From assembly GCA_016744905.1 (NCBI GenBank), contig JADGDM010000016.1, forward strand, positions 1 to 46,338: DNA of 46,338 bases, given 5' to 3'. Of this stretch, positions 35,680 to 44,394 are shown in pieces. Origin of the DNA: Sulfurimonadaceae bacterium. Its GTDB lineage: Bacteria; Campylobacterota; Campylobacteria; Campylobacterales; Sulfurimonadaceae. The notes under the pieces were generated by a model that did not search any database, had not been told where the DNA came from, and saw only the letters and a program-made list of their open reading frames with translations. A program made the position numbers and the translations under genes. Numbering within the stretch: the first letter of the stretch is position 1; each line of letters starts with the position of its first letter.

Positions 35680-35691
35680 CAAGGCAATATC

Positions 35692-37044
35692 ATGGCGAAG
35701 AAAAAAGTACTTTTTGAGTGTCAACACTGTGGATTTACCACACCTAAATGGATGGGTAAATGTACCAATTGTGGATCATGGGATTCTCTCATTGAACTTA
35801 ATGAGCAACAACAAGAGGTCGTTAAACTCACCAGCTCTAGTGCGCCAGGAACTTCGCACGACAAAGCCATAGAAATTACTAAGGTTGAAGAGAAAAGCAT
35901 TACGCGTTATAGTTCTGATGATATTGAATTAGATATGGTTTTAGGAGGAGGCATTGTGCCTGGTTCACTCACCCTCATCGGGGGTAGTCCAGGGGTTGGG
36001 AAGTCAACACTACTGCTTAAAATCGGTGCGAACCTTGCCAAAAAAAATATGCATGTTCTCTATGTCACAGGAGAAGAGTCTCAGTCTCAAATAAAGCTGC
36101 GCGCCAATCGCCTAGATGCCAATGTTAACAACCTATACCTTCAAAGCGAAATACGTCTAGAAAAAGTTTTGGCTGAACTCACCGAAAGAGATTATCAGTT
36201 TATTATTATTGATTCTATTCAGACACTCTACTCTGAAGCAATATCTAGTGCGCCAGGATCAGTGACACAAGTACGTCAAATCACCTTTGATTTGATGCGT
36301 ATTGCGAAAGAGCGCAATATCGCCATCTTTATCATTGGGCATATTACGAAAGAAGGCTCTATTGCAGGTCCACGTGTTTTAGAGCATATGGTAGATACTG
36401 TTCTATATTTTGAAGGAGACAGTTCACAAGAGTTAAGAATATTAAGAGGCTTTAAAAACCGTTTTGGTCCTACCAATGAAATAGGTGTTTTTGAGATGCG
36501 TGCTGAGGGTTTGGTTTCAGCCAAAGACATCTCTTCACGATTTTTTAATAAAGACAAATCACAACCAGGTTCTGCACTGACTGTAGTCATGGAAGGCTCA
36601 CGTCCTATTATCTTAGAAGTTCAAGCTTTAGTCTCCGAGTCACATGCCTCAAATCCAAAACGTCAAGCGACTGGATATGAGAATAATCGTCTTAATATGC
36701 TCCTCGCACTTTTAGAGCGTAAGTTAGAAATACCTCTCAATAGTTATGATGTATTTATCAATATCACCGGCGGCATTAAGATCGAAGAAACGGCAGCTGA
36801 CTTGGCCATACTCGCCGCAATTATCAGTAGTTTTCGTGAGCGCGCTATCTCGAAAGAGACCATTTTTATCGGGGAGGTTTCTCTCGTCGGTGATATTCGT
36901 GAAGTTTTCCAAGTTGATTCTCGTCTTAAAGAGGCCAGATTGCAAGGAATTACCAAGGTTCTTTTATCCAAGAAACCCTTAGATTCTCAAAAAATGAAAT
37001 GCTATTTAGTCGATGAAGTTTCTAAGTTATTAGAGTGGTTTTAA
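35692..37044 (+). CDS. radA: DNA repair protein RadA
   Basis: The 450-residue protein has an N-terminal zinc finger (C10, C13, C24, C27), a RecA-like ATPase (about 70-270) with Walker A GGSPGVGKST, Walker B FIIIDSIQT and the RadA-specific KNRFG motif, and a C-terminal Lon-protease-like domain (about 290-450) without a catalytic serine-lysine pair that I could identify. It is a DNA helicase that drives branch migration in recombination. It normally lies close to ftsY in this phylum; here 725 bases of decayed genes separate them. The ATG is preceded by AAGG. Confidence 0.95.
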   Translation: MAKKKVLFECQHCGFTTPKWMGKCTNCGSWDSLIELNEQQQEVVKLTSSSAPGTSHDKAIEITKVEEKSITRYSSDDIELDMVLGGGIVPGSLTLIGGSPGVGKSTLLLKIGANLAKKNMHVLYVTGEESQSQIKLRANRLDANVNNLYLQSEIRLEKVLAELTERDYQFIIIDSIQTLYSEAISSAPGSVTQVRQITFDLMRIAKERNIAIFIIGHITKEGSIAGPRVLEHMVDTVLYFEGDSSQELRILRGFKNRFGPTNEIGVFEMRAEGLVSAKDISSRFFNKDKSQPGSALTVVMEGSRPIILEVQALVSESHASNPKRQATGYENNRLNMLLALLERKLEIPLNSYDVFINITGGIKIEETAADLAILAAIISSFRERAISKETIFIGEVSLVGDIREVFQVDSRLKEARLQGITKVLLSKKPLDSQKMKCYLVDEVSKLLEWF

Positions 37045-37086
37045 CTCATATTTAGTACGGCAATAATATTGTAATGTTTTTTATTG

Positions 37087-37092
37087 TATAAT
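37087..37092 (+). promoter_or_regulatory. -10 box upstream of the conserved small gene and fliL
   Basis: TATAAT is preceded by a T-rich stretch (typical of the main promoter of Campylobacterota, which lacks a -35 box) and lies 27 bases before the ATG at 37120. Confidence 0.6.
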
Positions 37093-37119
37093 GGCGCATT
37101 ATTATAAATAGGGTAGTTA

Positions 37120-37398
37120 ATGTCAAATACACACACAATCGATGCAGAATACAAAGGTGAAGAGCGCTATTCAAAACTAGCACTGGCTTACAGCACAAAA
37201 GAAGAAGAGACTATGATTAATCATGCGATTAAAATAGCTTGTGATAAAAACTGTGATTTAGTACCTGAAATCTACACTTCAGAGCTTAGTAATGGGCGTA
37301 AGGTTATTATTATTGAATATCATGATGATTATGATCGTACTGCGGGGAAAGTTTTTAAAGAACTTCTAACCACACTTGACGTAAAAATTATCGACTAA
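37120..37398 (+). CDS. Conserved small cytoplasmic protein of unknown function
   Basis: The 92-residue protein has no signal peptide or membrane segment. It is an alternating alpha/beta protein with IDAEYKGEERYSKLALAY and KVIIIEYHDDYDRT, and two Cys (C33, C38). I recognise no family. It has a good -10 box 27 bases upstream and precedes fliL by 13 bases, so it is probably co-transcribed with it. A flagellar link is only suggested by position. Confidence 0.72.
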   Translation: MSNTHTIDAEYKGEERYSKLALAYSTKEEETMINHAIKIACDKNCDLVPEIYTSELSNGRKVIIIEYHDDYDRTAGKVFKELLTTLDVKIID

Positions 37399-37411
37399 CT
37401 AAGGATACAAG

Positions 37412-37981
37412 ATGGCTGAAGAAGAGACAACAGAAGAAGCAGCAGAAGCACCTACAGAAAAAAAATCTGGAAGTATGTTGCTGATTATAATTATTATTGT
37501 TTTAATCCTGCTTATTTTAATAGGCGCAGTAATAGCCATATTGATGATGGGCGGAGATGATTCTAATCAACAAAATCCACAACAGCAAAATGCACAACAA
37601 AATCAACCACGTCAACAGCAGATGAATCAGCAACCACAAGGTCGTACAAACCTTGCATCAAGTACACCTTTTATTGAAATTGGAACCATGTTTCCACTAG
37701 ATACATTTACTGTCAATTTATTAAGTGATAGTGGAAAACGTTATCTGAAAGTTGAGATGAATCTTGAACTTGGCACGGAAGAACTTGGTGCTGAACTCGA
37801 TAGTAAAACACCAGTTATTAGAGATACTATTATTAGACTACTCTCTTCAAAGTCTCTTGAAGAGATCTCTACTGCTAAGGGTAAAGGCAAACTAAAACAA
37901 CAAATTGTTGATCAACTCAATATGCGTCTACGAGATGGACAAATTAACAATGTATTTTTTACAGAGTTTGTTGTTCAATAA
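37412..37981 (+). CDS. fliL: Flagellar basal-body protein FliL
   Basis: The 189-residue protein has an acidic N-terminus (1-20), one membrane segment (about 22-47), a Gln/Asn-rich linker (about 52-80) and a periplasmic FliL domain (about 90-189) with PLDTFTVNLLSDSGKRYLKV and a terminal LRDGQINNVFFTEFVVQ. FliL surrounds stator units at the flagellar motor and raises torque. The Gln-rich linker is longer than in E. coli. AAGGATACAAG precedes the ATG. It is followed by a likely terminator. Confidence 0.92.
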   Translation: MAEEETTEEAAEAPTEKKSGSMLLIIIIIVLILLILIGAVIAILMMGGDDSNQQNPQQQNAQQNQPRQQQMNQQPQGRTNLASSTPFIEIGTMFPLDTFTVNLLSDSGKRYLKVEMNLELGTEELGAELDSKTPVIRDTIIRLLSSKSLEEISTAKGKGKLKQQIVDQLNMRLRDGQINNVFFTEFVVQ

Positions 37982-37997
37982 CAAACATTAATCTTCG

Positions 37998-38020
37998 AAG
38001 CCCTCATTTATGGGGGTCTT
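37998..38020 (+). terminator. Intrinsic terminator after fliL
   Basis: Imperfect GC-rich arms (AAGCCCTC and GGGGGTCTT, one bulge and one G-T pair) enclose a short loop. A T-rich tract with CTTTTT follows at 38027-38032. Confidence 0.5.
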
Positions 38021-38062
38021 TATGCTCTTTTTCTCCAACTACTTTCAATAAGGGATATAAAT

Positions 38063-38425
38063 TTGATTGGTATTGATCTTATAAAGACATCTCGAATGCA
38101 AAGTATGATGGAGCGCTTTAAAGGAAAGGCCTTGAAGCGTTTTTTAAATGAAGAAGAAATTCTTCTGGCTAAAAACTATAAAACAGCCTCAGGCTTTTGG
38201 GCAGCAAAAGAGGCGTGTTCAAAGGCATTAGGCACGGGCATCGGAAAAGATTGTGCTTTTGAAGATATCATCATTAAAAAAACGCATCGTGGTGCACCCT
38301 ACCTAGAGTTTTCAAATAAGATATATCAACAATTTAATATTACAGACAGTTCTCTTTCTATCACCCATGATGGAGAGTACGCTATAGCAGTGGTAGCACT
38401 TGAAATAACTAAAGAGACAAAATGA
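38063..38425 (+). CDS. acpS: Holo-[acyl-carrier-protein] synthase
   Basis: The 120-residue enzyme transfers 4'-phosphopantetheine from CoA to acyl carrier protein. It has the N-terminal magnesium-site IGIDLI and FWAAKEACSKALGTGIG. The start is TTG with AGGG 8 bases upstream; the family usually begins right at this IG.D motif. The next gene overlaps its stop by 4 bases (ATGA). Confidence 0.93.
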   Translation: MIGIDLIKTSRMQSMMERFKGKALKRFLNEEEILLAKNYKTASGFWAAKEACSKALGTGIGKDCAFEDIIIKKTHRGAPYLEFSNKIYQQFNITDSSLSITHDGEYAIAVVALEITKETK

Positions 38426-38760
38426 TTGATGATAATATTATTCCAGAAATTAGACTCACTCCTGTTTTTAAAACATTGCCCTGTAAAATTTCAGCGTACC
38501 TATTAAGTTATGCTCTAAAATTTGGAGCACTACTTTCAGGCGCACTGGTTTGGATACTGTATGACTATTTTTTTGCCATTGCCACACTTCTTCTCTCTTT
38601 TGTAGTCATGGGTATAATCAGATCAAAACTTTTACATATCTCAATTCCCCCAGCACAGCAAGAACACAACTATAGTGATCTACAAATTGCACACTGGTTT
38701 TTATTTAAGCGATATTGCTTTGAAAGCAATGACACACCCTCTAATATAAAGGTACTTTAA
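38422..38760 (+). CDS. Small membrane protein of unknown function
   Basis: The 112-residue protein has one or two hydrophobic segments (about 28-65) in the middle and soluble ends. I recognise no family. It is coupled to acpS by a 4-base overlap and precedes the ABC-F gene by one base, so all three are translated from one message. Confidence 0.68.
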   Translation: MIDDNIIPEIRLTPVFKTLPCKISAYLLSYALKFGALLSGALVWILYDYFFAIATLLLSFVVMGIIRSKLLHISIPPAQQEHNYSDLQIAHWFLFKRYCFESNDTPSNIKVL

Positions 38761-38761
38761 C

Positions 38762-40714
38762 TTGGCACTCATAGACTTAATAGACGTACATAAACACTAC
38801 TCTGCACAGAAAATTCTTCAAGGTATCAACTTTCATGTTGAAGAAGCAGATCGTATCGTTATCGTTGGTAAAAATGGTAGTGGTAAATCTACCATTATGA
38901 AAATTGTTCAAGGCCTAGAACATCAAGATGATGGAGAGCGGATTGTTCGTAATAATCTTGAGGTAAAGATGCTCGCCCAAGTTCCACAGTTTGACCCTGA
39001 ACATAATGTTCGTCAAGCTGTGGAAGCAGGATTGGCTGAGCTTTATGATGCAAGAAAGCGTTATGATGAACTCTCAGAGATGCTGGGCGAAAACTTTGAA
39101 GATGAGGATGTTCAACGTGAACACTCAGAAGTGACACATTACCTTGACCACCATGCAGCGTGGAATTTAGATGACAAAATAGAGCGCGTACTTATTCACT
39201 TTCAACTCAAACACATGGAAGACAAAAATATCAATGTACTTAGTGGTGGAGAGCAAAGACGTGTTGCACTGGCCTCTCTTTTACTTCAAAAGCCAGATGT
39301 ATTACTACTTGATGAGCCTACCAATCATCTTGATGTGTATATGGTTGAGTTTTTAGAAGAGCTTATTTTAAAAGAGAAGTTCACTCTGGTTTTTATTTCT
39401 CACGATAGATATTTTATCGATCAAGTGGCCACTAAAACCATTGAAATTGAAGATGGGAAAGTACGTGAGTACAAGGGTGGTTACTCCGACTACCTTGATC
39501 AAAAAGCAGAATATCTTCGTACCATGCAGAAACAACATGACAATTTACTACGTCTCGTTCGTCGTGAAAATGAGTGGTACTCTCGTGGTGTGCGTGCCAG
39601 ATTGAAGAGAAATGAGGGTCGTAAAGCACGACTGATGGATCTTCGTGACGCTGCTAAGACAAATCCCGCCATGATTAGAAAGATGAAAGTAGAACTTCAA
39701 CGTGAGGCAAAAAACTTCAATGGAGACAAAGTCGTCAATAAACAAAAAATGCTTTTTGAAGTGGATAATCTTTACCTACAACTTGGTGATAAAAAACTTA
39801 TTAATGACTTCACAACACGTATACTACAAAAAGACGTTATCGCTATCGTTGGACCAAATGGTAGTGGTAAGTCCACTTTACTTAAAGCCCTTCTTGGCCG
39901 ACTATCGCCTACGGCTGGAGCTATTAAACAAGGTGAATTTAAAATAGGTTACTTTGATCAACACAGAGAGATGTTAAATGATAATAACAATCTTCTTGAG
40001 ACCTTCTGTCCAGATGGTGGAGATCGTGTTGATGTTCAAGGCTCAAACCTTCATGTCTACGGTTATCTTAAAAACTTTCTCTTTCCTCGTGAATTTTTAG
40101 ATAAAAAAATAGGAACACTTAGTGGTGGTGAGAAAAATCGTGTTGCACTGGCACTACTGTTTACTAAGAAAGTCGACTGTCTTATCCTCGATGAGCCGAC
40201 CAATGATCTTGATATTCCTACTATTAATATCCTAGAAGAGAAATTAGAAAACTTTTCAGGTGCCGTTATTTTAGTCTCACATGATAGATATTTTGTGGAT
40301 AAAATTGCTAAAAAACTTTTCATTTTTCAAAAAGATGGAGTCGTTGAAGAGAGCTTTCAAGAGTATTCTGAATATCTTCAAATCGAAAAAGATATTGCTA
40401 TCGTTGATGAGATGCAACGTGAGATGGGCAGTGCCAAACCTCAGACTAAAGTTGAAGTAAAGCCTGCAAATAAGCCAAAGATTAAACTCACTTTTAAAGA
40501 GAAAATCGCCTTAGAAAAATTACCTCAAGAGATTGAAGACTTGGAAACTAAAATAGCAGACTCCAATATCTGTCTGGGTGATCCTGGTTGTTATGAAGCG
40601 CATGGTATCACTGTTATCGCAGATGAACTCAGCGCGCTGGAGTTAGAATATGAAGAGAAAGTAGAGCAACTGCTTGAAATCGAAATGAAAGTAGAAGAGA
40701 TCGAAGAGAACTAA
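38762..40714 (+). CDS. ABC-F family ATPase, Uup-like, second in the window
   Basis: The 650-residue soluble protein has two ATPase domains with GKNGSGKST, LSGGEQRRV and LLLLDEPTNHLD in the first and GPNGSGKST, LSGGEKNRV and LILDEPTNDLD in the second, separated by a charged linker (about 235-320) rich in Arg. A C-terminal coiled coil (about 575-650) is like that of Uup, which binds DNA or the ribosome. The start is TTG, one base after the previous stop. The two ABC-F proteins of this window differ in linker and tail, so they are probably old paralogues with different jobs. Confidence 0.85.
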   Translation: MALIDLIDVHKHYSAQKILQGINFHVEEADRIVIVGKNGSGKSTIMKIVQGLEHQDDGERIVRNNLEVKMLAQVPQFDPEHNVRQAVEAGLAELYDARKRYDELSEMLGENFEDEDVQREHSEVTHYLDHHAAWNLDDKIERVLIHFQLKHMEDKNINVLSGGEQRRVALASLLLQKPDVLLLDEPTNHLDVYMVEFLEELILKEKFTLVFISHDRYFIDQVATKTIEIEDGKVREYKGGYSDYLDQKAEYLRTMQKQHDNLLRLVRRENEWYSRGVRARLKRNEGRKARLMDLRDAAKTNPAMIRKMKVELQREAKNFNGDKVVNKQKMLFEVDNLYLQLGDKKLINDFTTRILQKDVIAIVGPNGSGKSTLLKALLGRLSPTAGAIKQGEFKIGYFDQHREMLNDNNNLLETFCPDGGDRVDVQGSNLHVYGYLKNFLFPREFLDKKIGTLSGGEKNRVALALLFTKKVDCLILDEPTNDLDIPTINILEEKLENFSGAVILVSHDRYFVDKIAKKLFIFQKDGVVEESFQEYSEYLQIEKDIAIVDEMQREMGSAKPQTKVEVKPANKPKIKLTFKEKIALEKLPQEIEDLETKIADSNICLGDPGCYEAHGITVIADELSALELEYEEKVEQLLEIEMKVEEIEEN

Positions 40715-40722
40715 GGGCTTGA

Positions 40723-41013
40723 TTACTTAACGTAATCTACCACCTTACTCTCAACTGTCACTAACTTAATGACCTCGACAACTGCTAAATGTGCAGGATG
40801 TACAGCATACGTTTTTAGTGCTTCTTCACTGTCAAATGTTGAATAAAGACTTAGGTCGAAAGCACGTTCACTTTGATTGAAGTCTATTCCTACTTCCATT
40901 ATATTTAATACATCAATTTTCAATGGTAATTCTTCAAGTAAATTTTTTACTCTTTTAATATTTTCTATTTTCTTATCTTCTTTGAATTTAAACATAACAA
41001 TATGAACAATCAT
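40723..41013 (-). CDS. Dabb-family (stress-responsive A/B barrel) protein
   Basis: The 96-residue protein matches the ferredoxin-like Dabb fold: IVHIVMFKFKEDKK start, DLSLYSTFDSEEALKTYAVH middle with HPAHLAVVEVI, and a C-terminal VVDYV. Such dimers are stress-related or catalyse small reactions, but no specific role can be given. It is convergent with the ABC-F gene, 8 bases apart, and divergent from the small membrane gene. Confidence 0.82.
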   Translation of the reverse strand: MIVHIVMFKFKEDKKIENIKRVKNLLEELPLKIDVLNIMEVGIDFNQSERAFDLSLYSTFDSEEALKTYAVHPAHLAVVEVIKLVTVESKVVDYVK

Positions 41014-41047
41014 TTTTTTCCTTTAATTTTTTAGCTATGATGCGCTT

Positions 41048-41248
41048 ATGAAAACACTTAGAGAACTATATGGCGTAAGCATCCTCTTTTTTTACTTTTT
41101 AAAATGGCCTATGTTAATGGGTTTGCCATTTATGTACATGAAATTAGGCTATGAAAATAATCCTATTCTCAATGTCCTATGGCTCTACTGTCTTGGACTT
41201 ATCATACAAGATGCCTATAAGCTCATTCGTAGCCGTTTTAAGAGCTAA
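41048..41248 (+). CDS. Small hydrophobic membrane protein
   Basis: The 66-residue protein has one or two membrane segments (about 8-28 and 38-56) and a basic C-terminus (KLIRSRFKS). I recognise no family. No good ribosome binding site was seen. The end overlaps the end of gpsA by 11 bases on the opposite strand. Coding is likely but not certain. Confidence 0.5.
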   Translation: MKTLRELYGVSILFFYFLKWPMLMGLPFMYMKLGYENNPILNVLWLYCLGLIIQDAYKLIRSRFKS

Positions 41249-42128
41249 GTAGATCTCTAACACTTGTTGCCGGATCTTTGCCTTCTAGTATCTCGTACAC
41301 CTCATGTGCGATTGGAAGATAGAGATCTTTATCACGAGCTATCTTTTTCAACGCATACGTTGTACCAATACCCTCAGCCACTTCACCCAACTCTTCAAGA
41401 ATCTCTTCTTGAGATTTACCTTTAGCCAAACCCAAACCGACTCTAAAATTTCGTGACATGGTTGAACTGGCCGTTAAAAACAGATCCCCTGCCCCACTGA
41501 GACCAATAAAGCTCTCTGTCTTCGCACCATACAGACCACCAAAACGCTGCATTTCAACCAAACCACGTGAGATTAAAGATGCGGCTGCATTTTTACCCAG
41601 ACCCAAACCCTCAGTAATACCCGCAGCAATAGCGATAACATTTTTATAGGCTCCACTCACTTCTGCGCCCATAACATCTAAAGAACTATACGTTTTGATA
41701 AAAGTCGGAAAAAATGATCCAAATTCATCAGCGGTATCCATTGAAATAGAATTAATAACTAAGGCAGTTGGTAATGACTTCATCACTTCAGTCGCAAAGG
41801 AAGGACCTGATAAAAAAGCGATATTCTCTTTCTTAACATATGGAGCATACACTTCATTTAAAAAACGTCCACTCGTTGCTTCGATACCCTTTGATGCCAC
41901 CAATATTTTTTGATTTTTATCGATAAAATTTTTCTCTAACCAAGAAGAGATCTCTTGTGCGCTTATTGCAATGACAATATATTCAAACTCCAACATCTCT
42001 TCTAAAGAGATAAAGTTTTTCATATCACGAGGGGTTCTTGATGTGATGTATGCATCACTATTTTGACCCAGTGCATGAAATAACGCACTGCCCCATTTAC
42101 CTGCCCCAATTACGCCAATACGTTTCAT
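41238..42128 (-). CDS. gpsA: NAD(P)-dependent glycerol-3-phosphate dehydrogenase
   Basis: The 296-residue enzyme reduces dihydroxyacetone phosphate to sn-glycerol-3-phosphate for phospholipids. It has the nucleotide-binding GAGKWGSALFHALG, LSGPSFATEV, the catalytic Lys in SGAYKNVIAIAAG and LSGAGDLFLTA. It is slightly shorter than the E. coli protein. The start overlaps the end of the RCK-protein gene by 32 bases, so translation is coupled to the ion-channel genes. Confidence 0.95.
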   Translation of the reverse strand: MKRIGVIGAGKWGSALFHALGQNSDAYITSRTPRDMKNFISLEEMLEFEYIVIAISAQEISSWLEKNFIDKNQKILVASKGIEATSGRFLNEVYAPYVKKENIAFLSGPSFATEVMKSLPTALVINSISMDTADEFGSFFPTFIKTYSSLDVMGAEVSGAYKNVIAIAAGITEGLGLGKNAAASLISRGLVEMQRFGGLYGAKTESFIGLSGAGDLFLTASSTMSRNFRVGLGLAKGKSQEEILEELGEVAEGIGTTYALKKIARDKDLYLPIAHEVYEILEGKDPATSVRDLLSS

Positions 42129-42825
42129 AACTCTCTCCTACTTCTAATTCTAATGCATCAATATCTTTGTCATAGCCCACAACCACTAAAATATCACCCG
42201 CATCTAATGCATGATTATAACCTTTTGAGGTAAAAAGAAAAGAGGTACTCAGCTCTTTATCTACAACAGCGATAACAATGACACCATAATGCTCTTGCCA
42301 AGCAATATCATTCAATTTCTTTTTGTCAATATGTGCATCTTTTTTAATCGTTATTTGAGCGATTTTAAGATCACTTTGCTCAAATAAAATATCATGTAAA
42401 AGTTGTGTAATAACTGGTTTTTCTAATATCTCGGTAATAATATTAGCCGTTGTTTGTAAAATTGGTATCACTTTGGAAGCACCCGCAAGGAGTAGTTTAT
42501 CTTCACTTTCACTGTTTTGTCCAAGAGTTATGATAAAAGACGTTTTAAAGACTTCGCGTAATGATATGGTTAAAAATATATTTTCTGCATCATCATCCAG
42601 CGCGCAGTAAATAATAATTTCATCTTCATTATATTGTGCACCAATTTCATCCCAGTTATCACTCAAATCAAATTCAAAACGATCTTTTTTCTCTTCTTCT
42701 TTCAAACGATTATAGGTATGTGGCAAGATATAACTGATGACTTTATCATACTCACTTTCAAGATGTGCAGTAATCTGCTTTGCATATTCATTATAACCAA
42801 AGATGATGGCATATTTTGGTCTCAT
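42097..42825 (-). CDS. Stand-alone RCK (TrkA-like) regulatory protein
   Basis: The 242-residue soluble protein has an RCK_N-type Rossmann domain (about 1-130) beginning AIIFGYNEYAKQI and an RCK_C (TrkA_C) domain (about 150-230) with DAGDILVVVGYDKDID. The usual GXGXXG is degenerate (GYNEYA), so NAD binding is doubtful. RCK proteins gate potassium channels and transporters. The gene overlaps the K+ channel gene by 4 bases, so the product probably forms part of that channel's gating ring. Confidence 0.82.
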   Translation of the reverse strand: MRPKYAIIFGYNEYAKQITAHLESEYDKVISYILPHTYNRLKEEEKKDRFEFDLSDNWDEIGAQYNEDEIIIYCALDDDAENIFLTISLREVFKTSFIITLGQNSESEDKLLLAGASKVIPILQTTANIITEILEKPVITQLLHDILFEQSDLKIAQITIKKDAHIDKKKLNDIAWQEHYGVIVIAVVDKELSTSFLFTSKGYNHALDAGDILVVVGYDKDIDALELEVGESYETYWRNWGR

Positions 42826-44390
42826 AAGTGTGCCTTTTTAGTGTGTAAATAGAGTGTAAACTCTTTAATTAAGCTTTTATCACCCATGATGACTAAGATA
42901 TCACCTTCATCAACAATACTTTCTCCGAGAGGATTAAAGAAAAATCTTTCACGCTCTTTTTTATATATGCCCATCAGTATTATTCTGAATTTATTGAGAT
43001 TAAACTCTTTTACCATCGTGAATTTTTCACTCATACGTTCATCAAAAACCAACTCTTCAAGGTGAATACCCAAGTGTTCAGACCTCAGAGCATGTATGGC
43101 TTCAAATGCAACGGCTTTTCCACTAAGTTCTTTTGCAACCATGCCCACGACTTCTTGAGTATAGACAATCTCATTAACGCCCGCAGCTTCTAACTTCTTT
43201 TTATTATTAATACTCATTAAAATAGAGAGGAGTTTAATCTCACTGTTCATAGAGCGGATACTCAAAGCCGTATAGACATTCGCCACATCATCTTGACGTA
43301 AACAGAGGACAGCTTTAACCTGTCTTTTCAAATCAATATTTATTTTATGATACGTAGCGCGCTCAGCTGGATCAAGATTTAAGGCGGTAAAACCTTCTGA
43401 CTGAGCGCGCTTGATTTTTTCACTTGAACTGTCAAGTATGACAACTTTATTCCCTCTTTGTATCAATTTTTGTACAACAGAGACAGAGACCTCATCATAA
43501 CCACAGACCAGATAAAATTTCTTAATTTTACTCACATCTGCAATATGTTGAGACTCTTTAATTTCATCAAGTTTTTCTGTAAAAGCGGAGACAATAATAG
43601 AGGTCGTAAAAGAGATCACACCAATACCCGAAATAATGATCAATATAGCCACCGCACGACCCGCATCTGTTGCAGGAGTGATATCTCCATAACCAACAGT
43701 AAAGATAGTCACTATCGACCAGTAAAAGGCGTCAAAAAGAGTATTTATAGAAGAGTTTGGATTATTGGCTTCCATGATATAAATAAGTACCGAAGAGATG
43801 AATACAATAATAGAAGCAAAAACAAAGAGCGTGACAAATTCAAACTTTTTAACCGCCAAGACCTTAGCAAAATGCTGTAGACTTTTAGTGTAACGAAAAA
43901 GTTTGAAAACACGAAAAAGGATAAATATACGCAACAGTCTTAGCTGGTGGAAAAATGGCATAATCGCCAACAAGTCAATAATAGCTGCGATAGAAGTAAT
44001 GTACTTTAATTTAACCCGTATCAATTTTCTTAGAATCCGAAAAAATGAGAAAGGTCGTTCAAGATACAGTGACTTTTCATACGATTCTATCACCAATTCA
44101 GAGTTATCACTATACGTCCACAGACGAAGAAGATACTCAATTAAAAATATTAAAGAGACCACATAATCATTAAAAAGTTTCCAACCTTCATGCACATCAT
44201 TTTTAACTTCCCCAATAAGGATAAATACACTGGTAAAAATCAGGGCTATCATCATCATATCAAAGTAACGTTTGTAAGGATAATTGTTATTGTCTAAAAG
44301 ATTTTTAAAAAATGTTTTGATATTTTGGTAGGGTTTGTTAGCGCGTAGATAGTAAGAGAAGTCTACAGTCCAGCGCGCTAGGAAGTTCAT
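42822..44390 (-). CDS. Potassium channel, Kch type, with RCK domains
   Basis: The 522-residue protein has six membrane segments. The fourth (about 150-168) carries Arg at 151, 154, 160 and 166, like a voltage sensor. The selectivity filter TVGYGD lies at 231-236, followed by the pore-lining helix. A cytoplasmic RCK_N domain (about 292-405, starting VCGYDEVSVSV) and a TrkA_C domain (about 430-515) with DEGDILVIMGD follow. It should form a tetrameric K+ channel controlled by a ligand at the RCK ring. It starts 4 bases after the gatB stop and overlaps the next RCK gene. Confidence 0.9.
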   Translation of the reverse strand: MNFLARWTVDFSYYLRANKPYQNIKTFFKNLLDNNNYPYKRYFDMMMIALIFTSVFILIGEVKNDVHEGWKLFNDYVVSLIFLIEYLLRLWTYSDNSELVIESYEKSLYLERPFSFFRILRKLIRVKLKYITSIAAIIDLLAIMPFFHQLRLLRIFILFRVFKLFRYTKSLQHFAKVLAVKKFEFVTLFVFASIIVFISSVLIYIMEANNPNSSINTLFDAFYWSIVTIFTVGYGDITPATDAGRAVAILIIISGIGVISFTTSIIVSAFTEKLDEIKESQHIADVSKIKKFYLVCGYDEVSVSVVQKLIQRGNKVVILDSSSEKIKRAQSEGFTALNLDPAERATYHKINIDLKRQVKAVLCLRQDDVANVYTALSIRSMNSEIKLLSILMSINNKKKLEAAGVNEIVYTQEVVGMVAKELSGKAVAFEAIHALRSEHLGIHLEELVFDERMSEKFTMVKEFNLNKFRIILMGIYKKERERFFFNPLGESIVDEGDILVIMGDKSLIKEFTLYLHTKKAHL

Positions 44391-44394
44391 ACGT

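Noticed and set aside
43458-43880. A 140-codon plus-strand frame over the K+ channel gene
   Set aside because: It is antisense to the filter and RCK coding region; its Arg/Asn/Tyr-rich sequence is a by-product of antisense reading.
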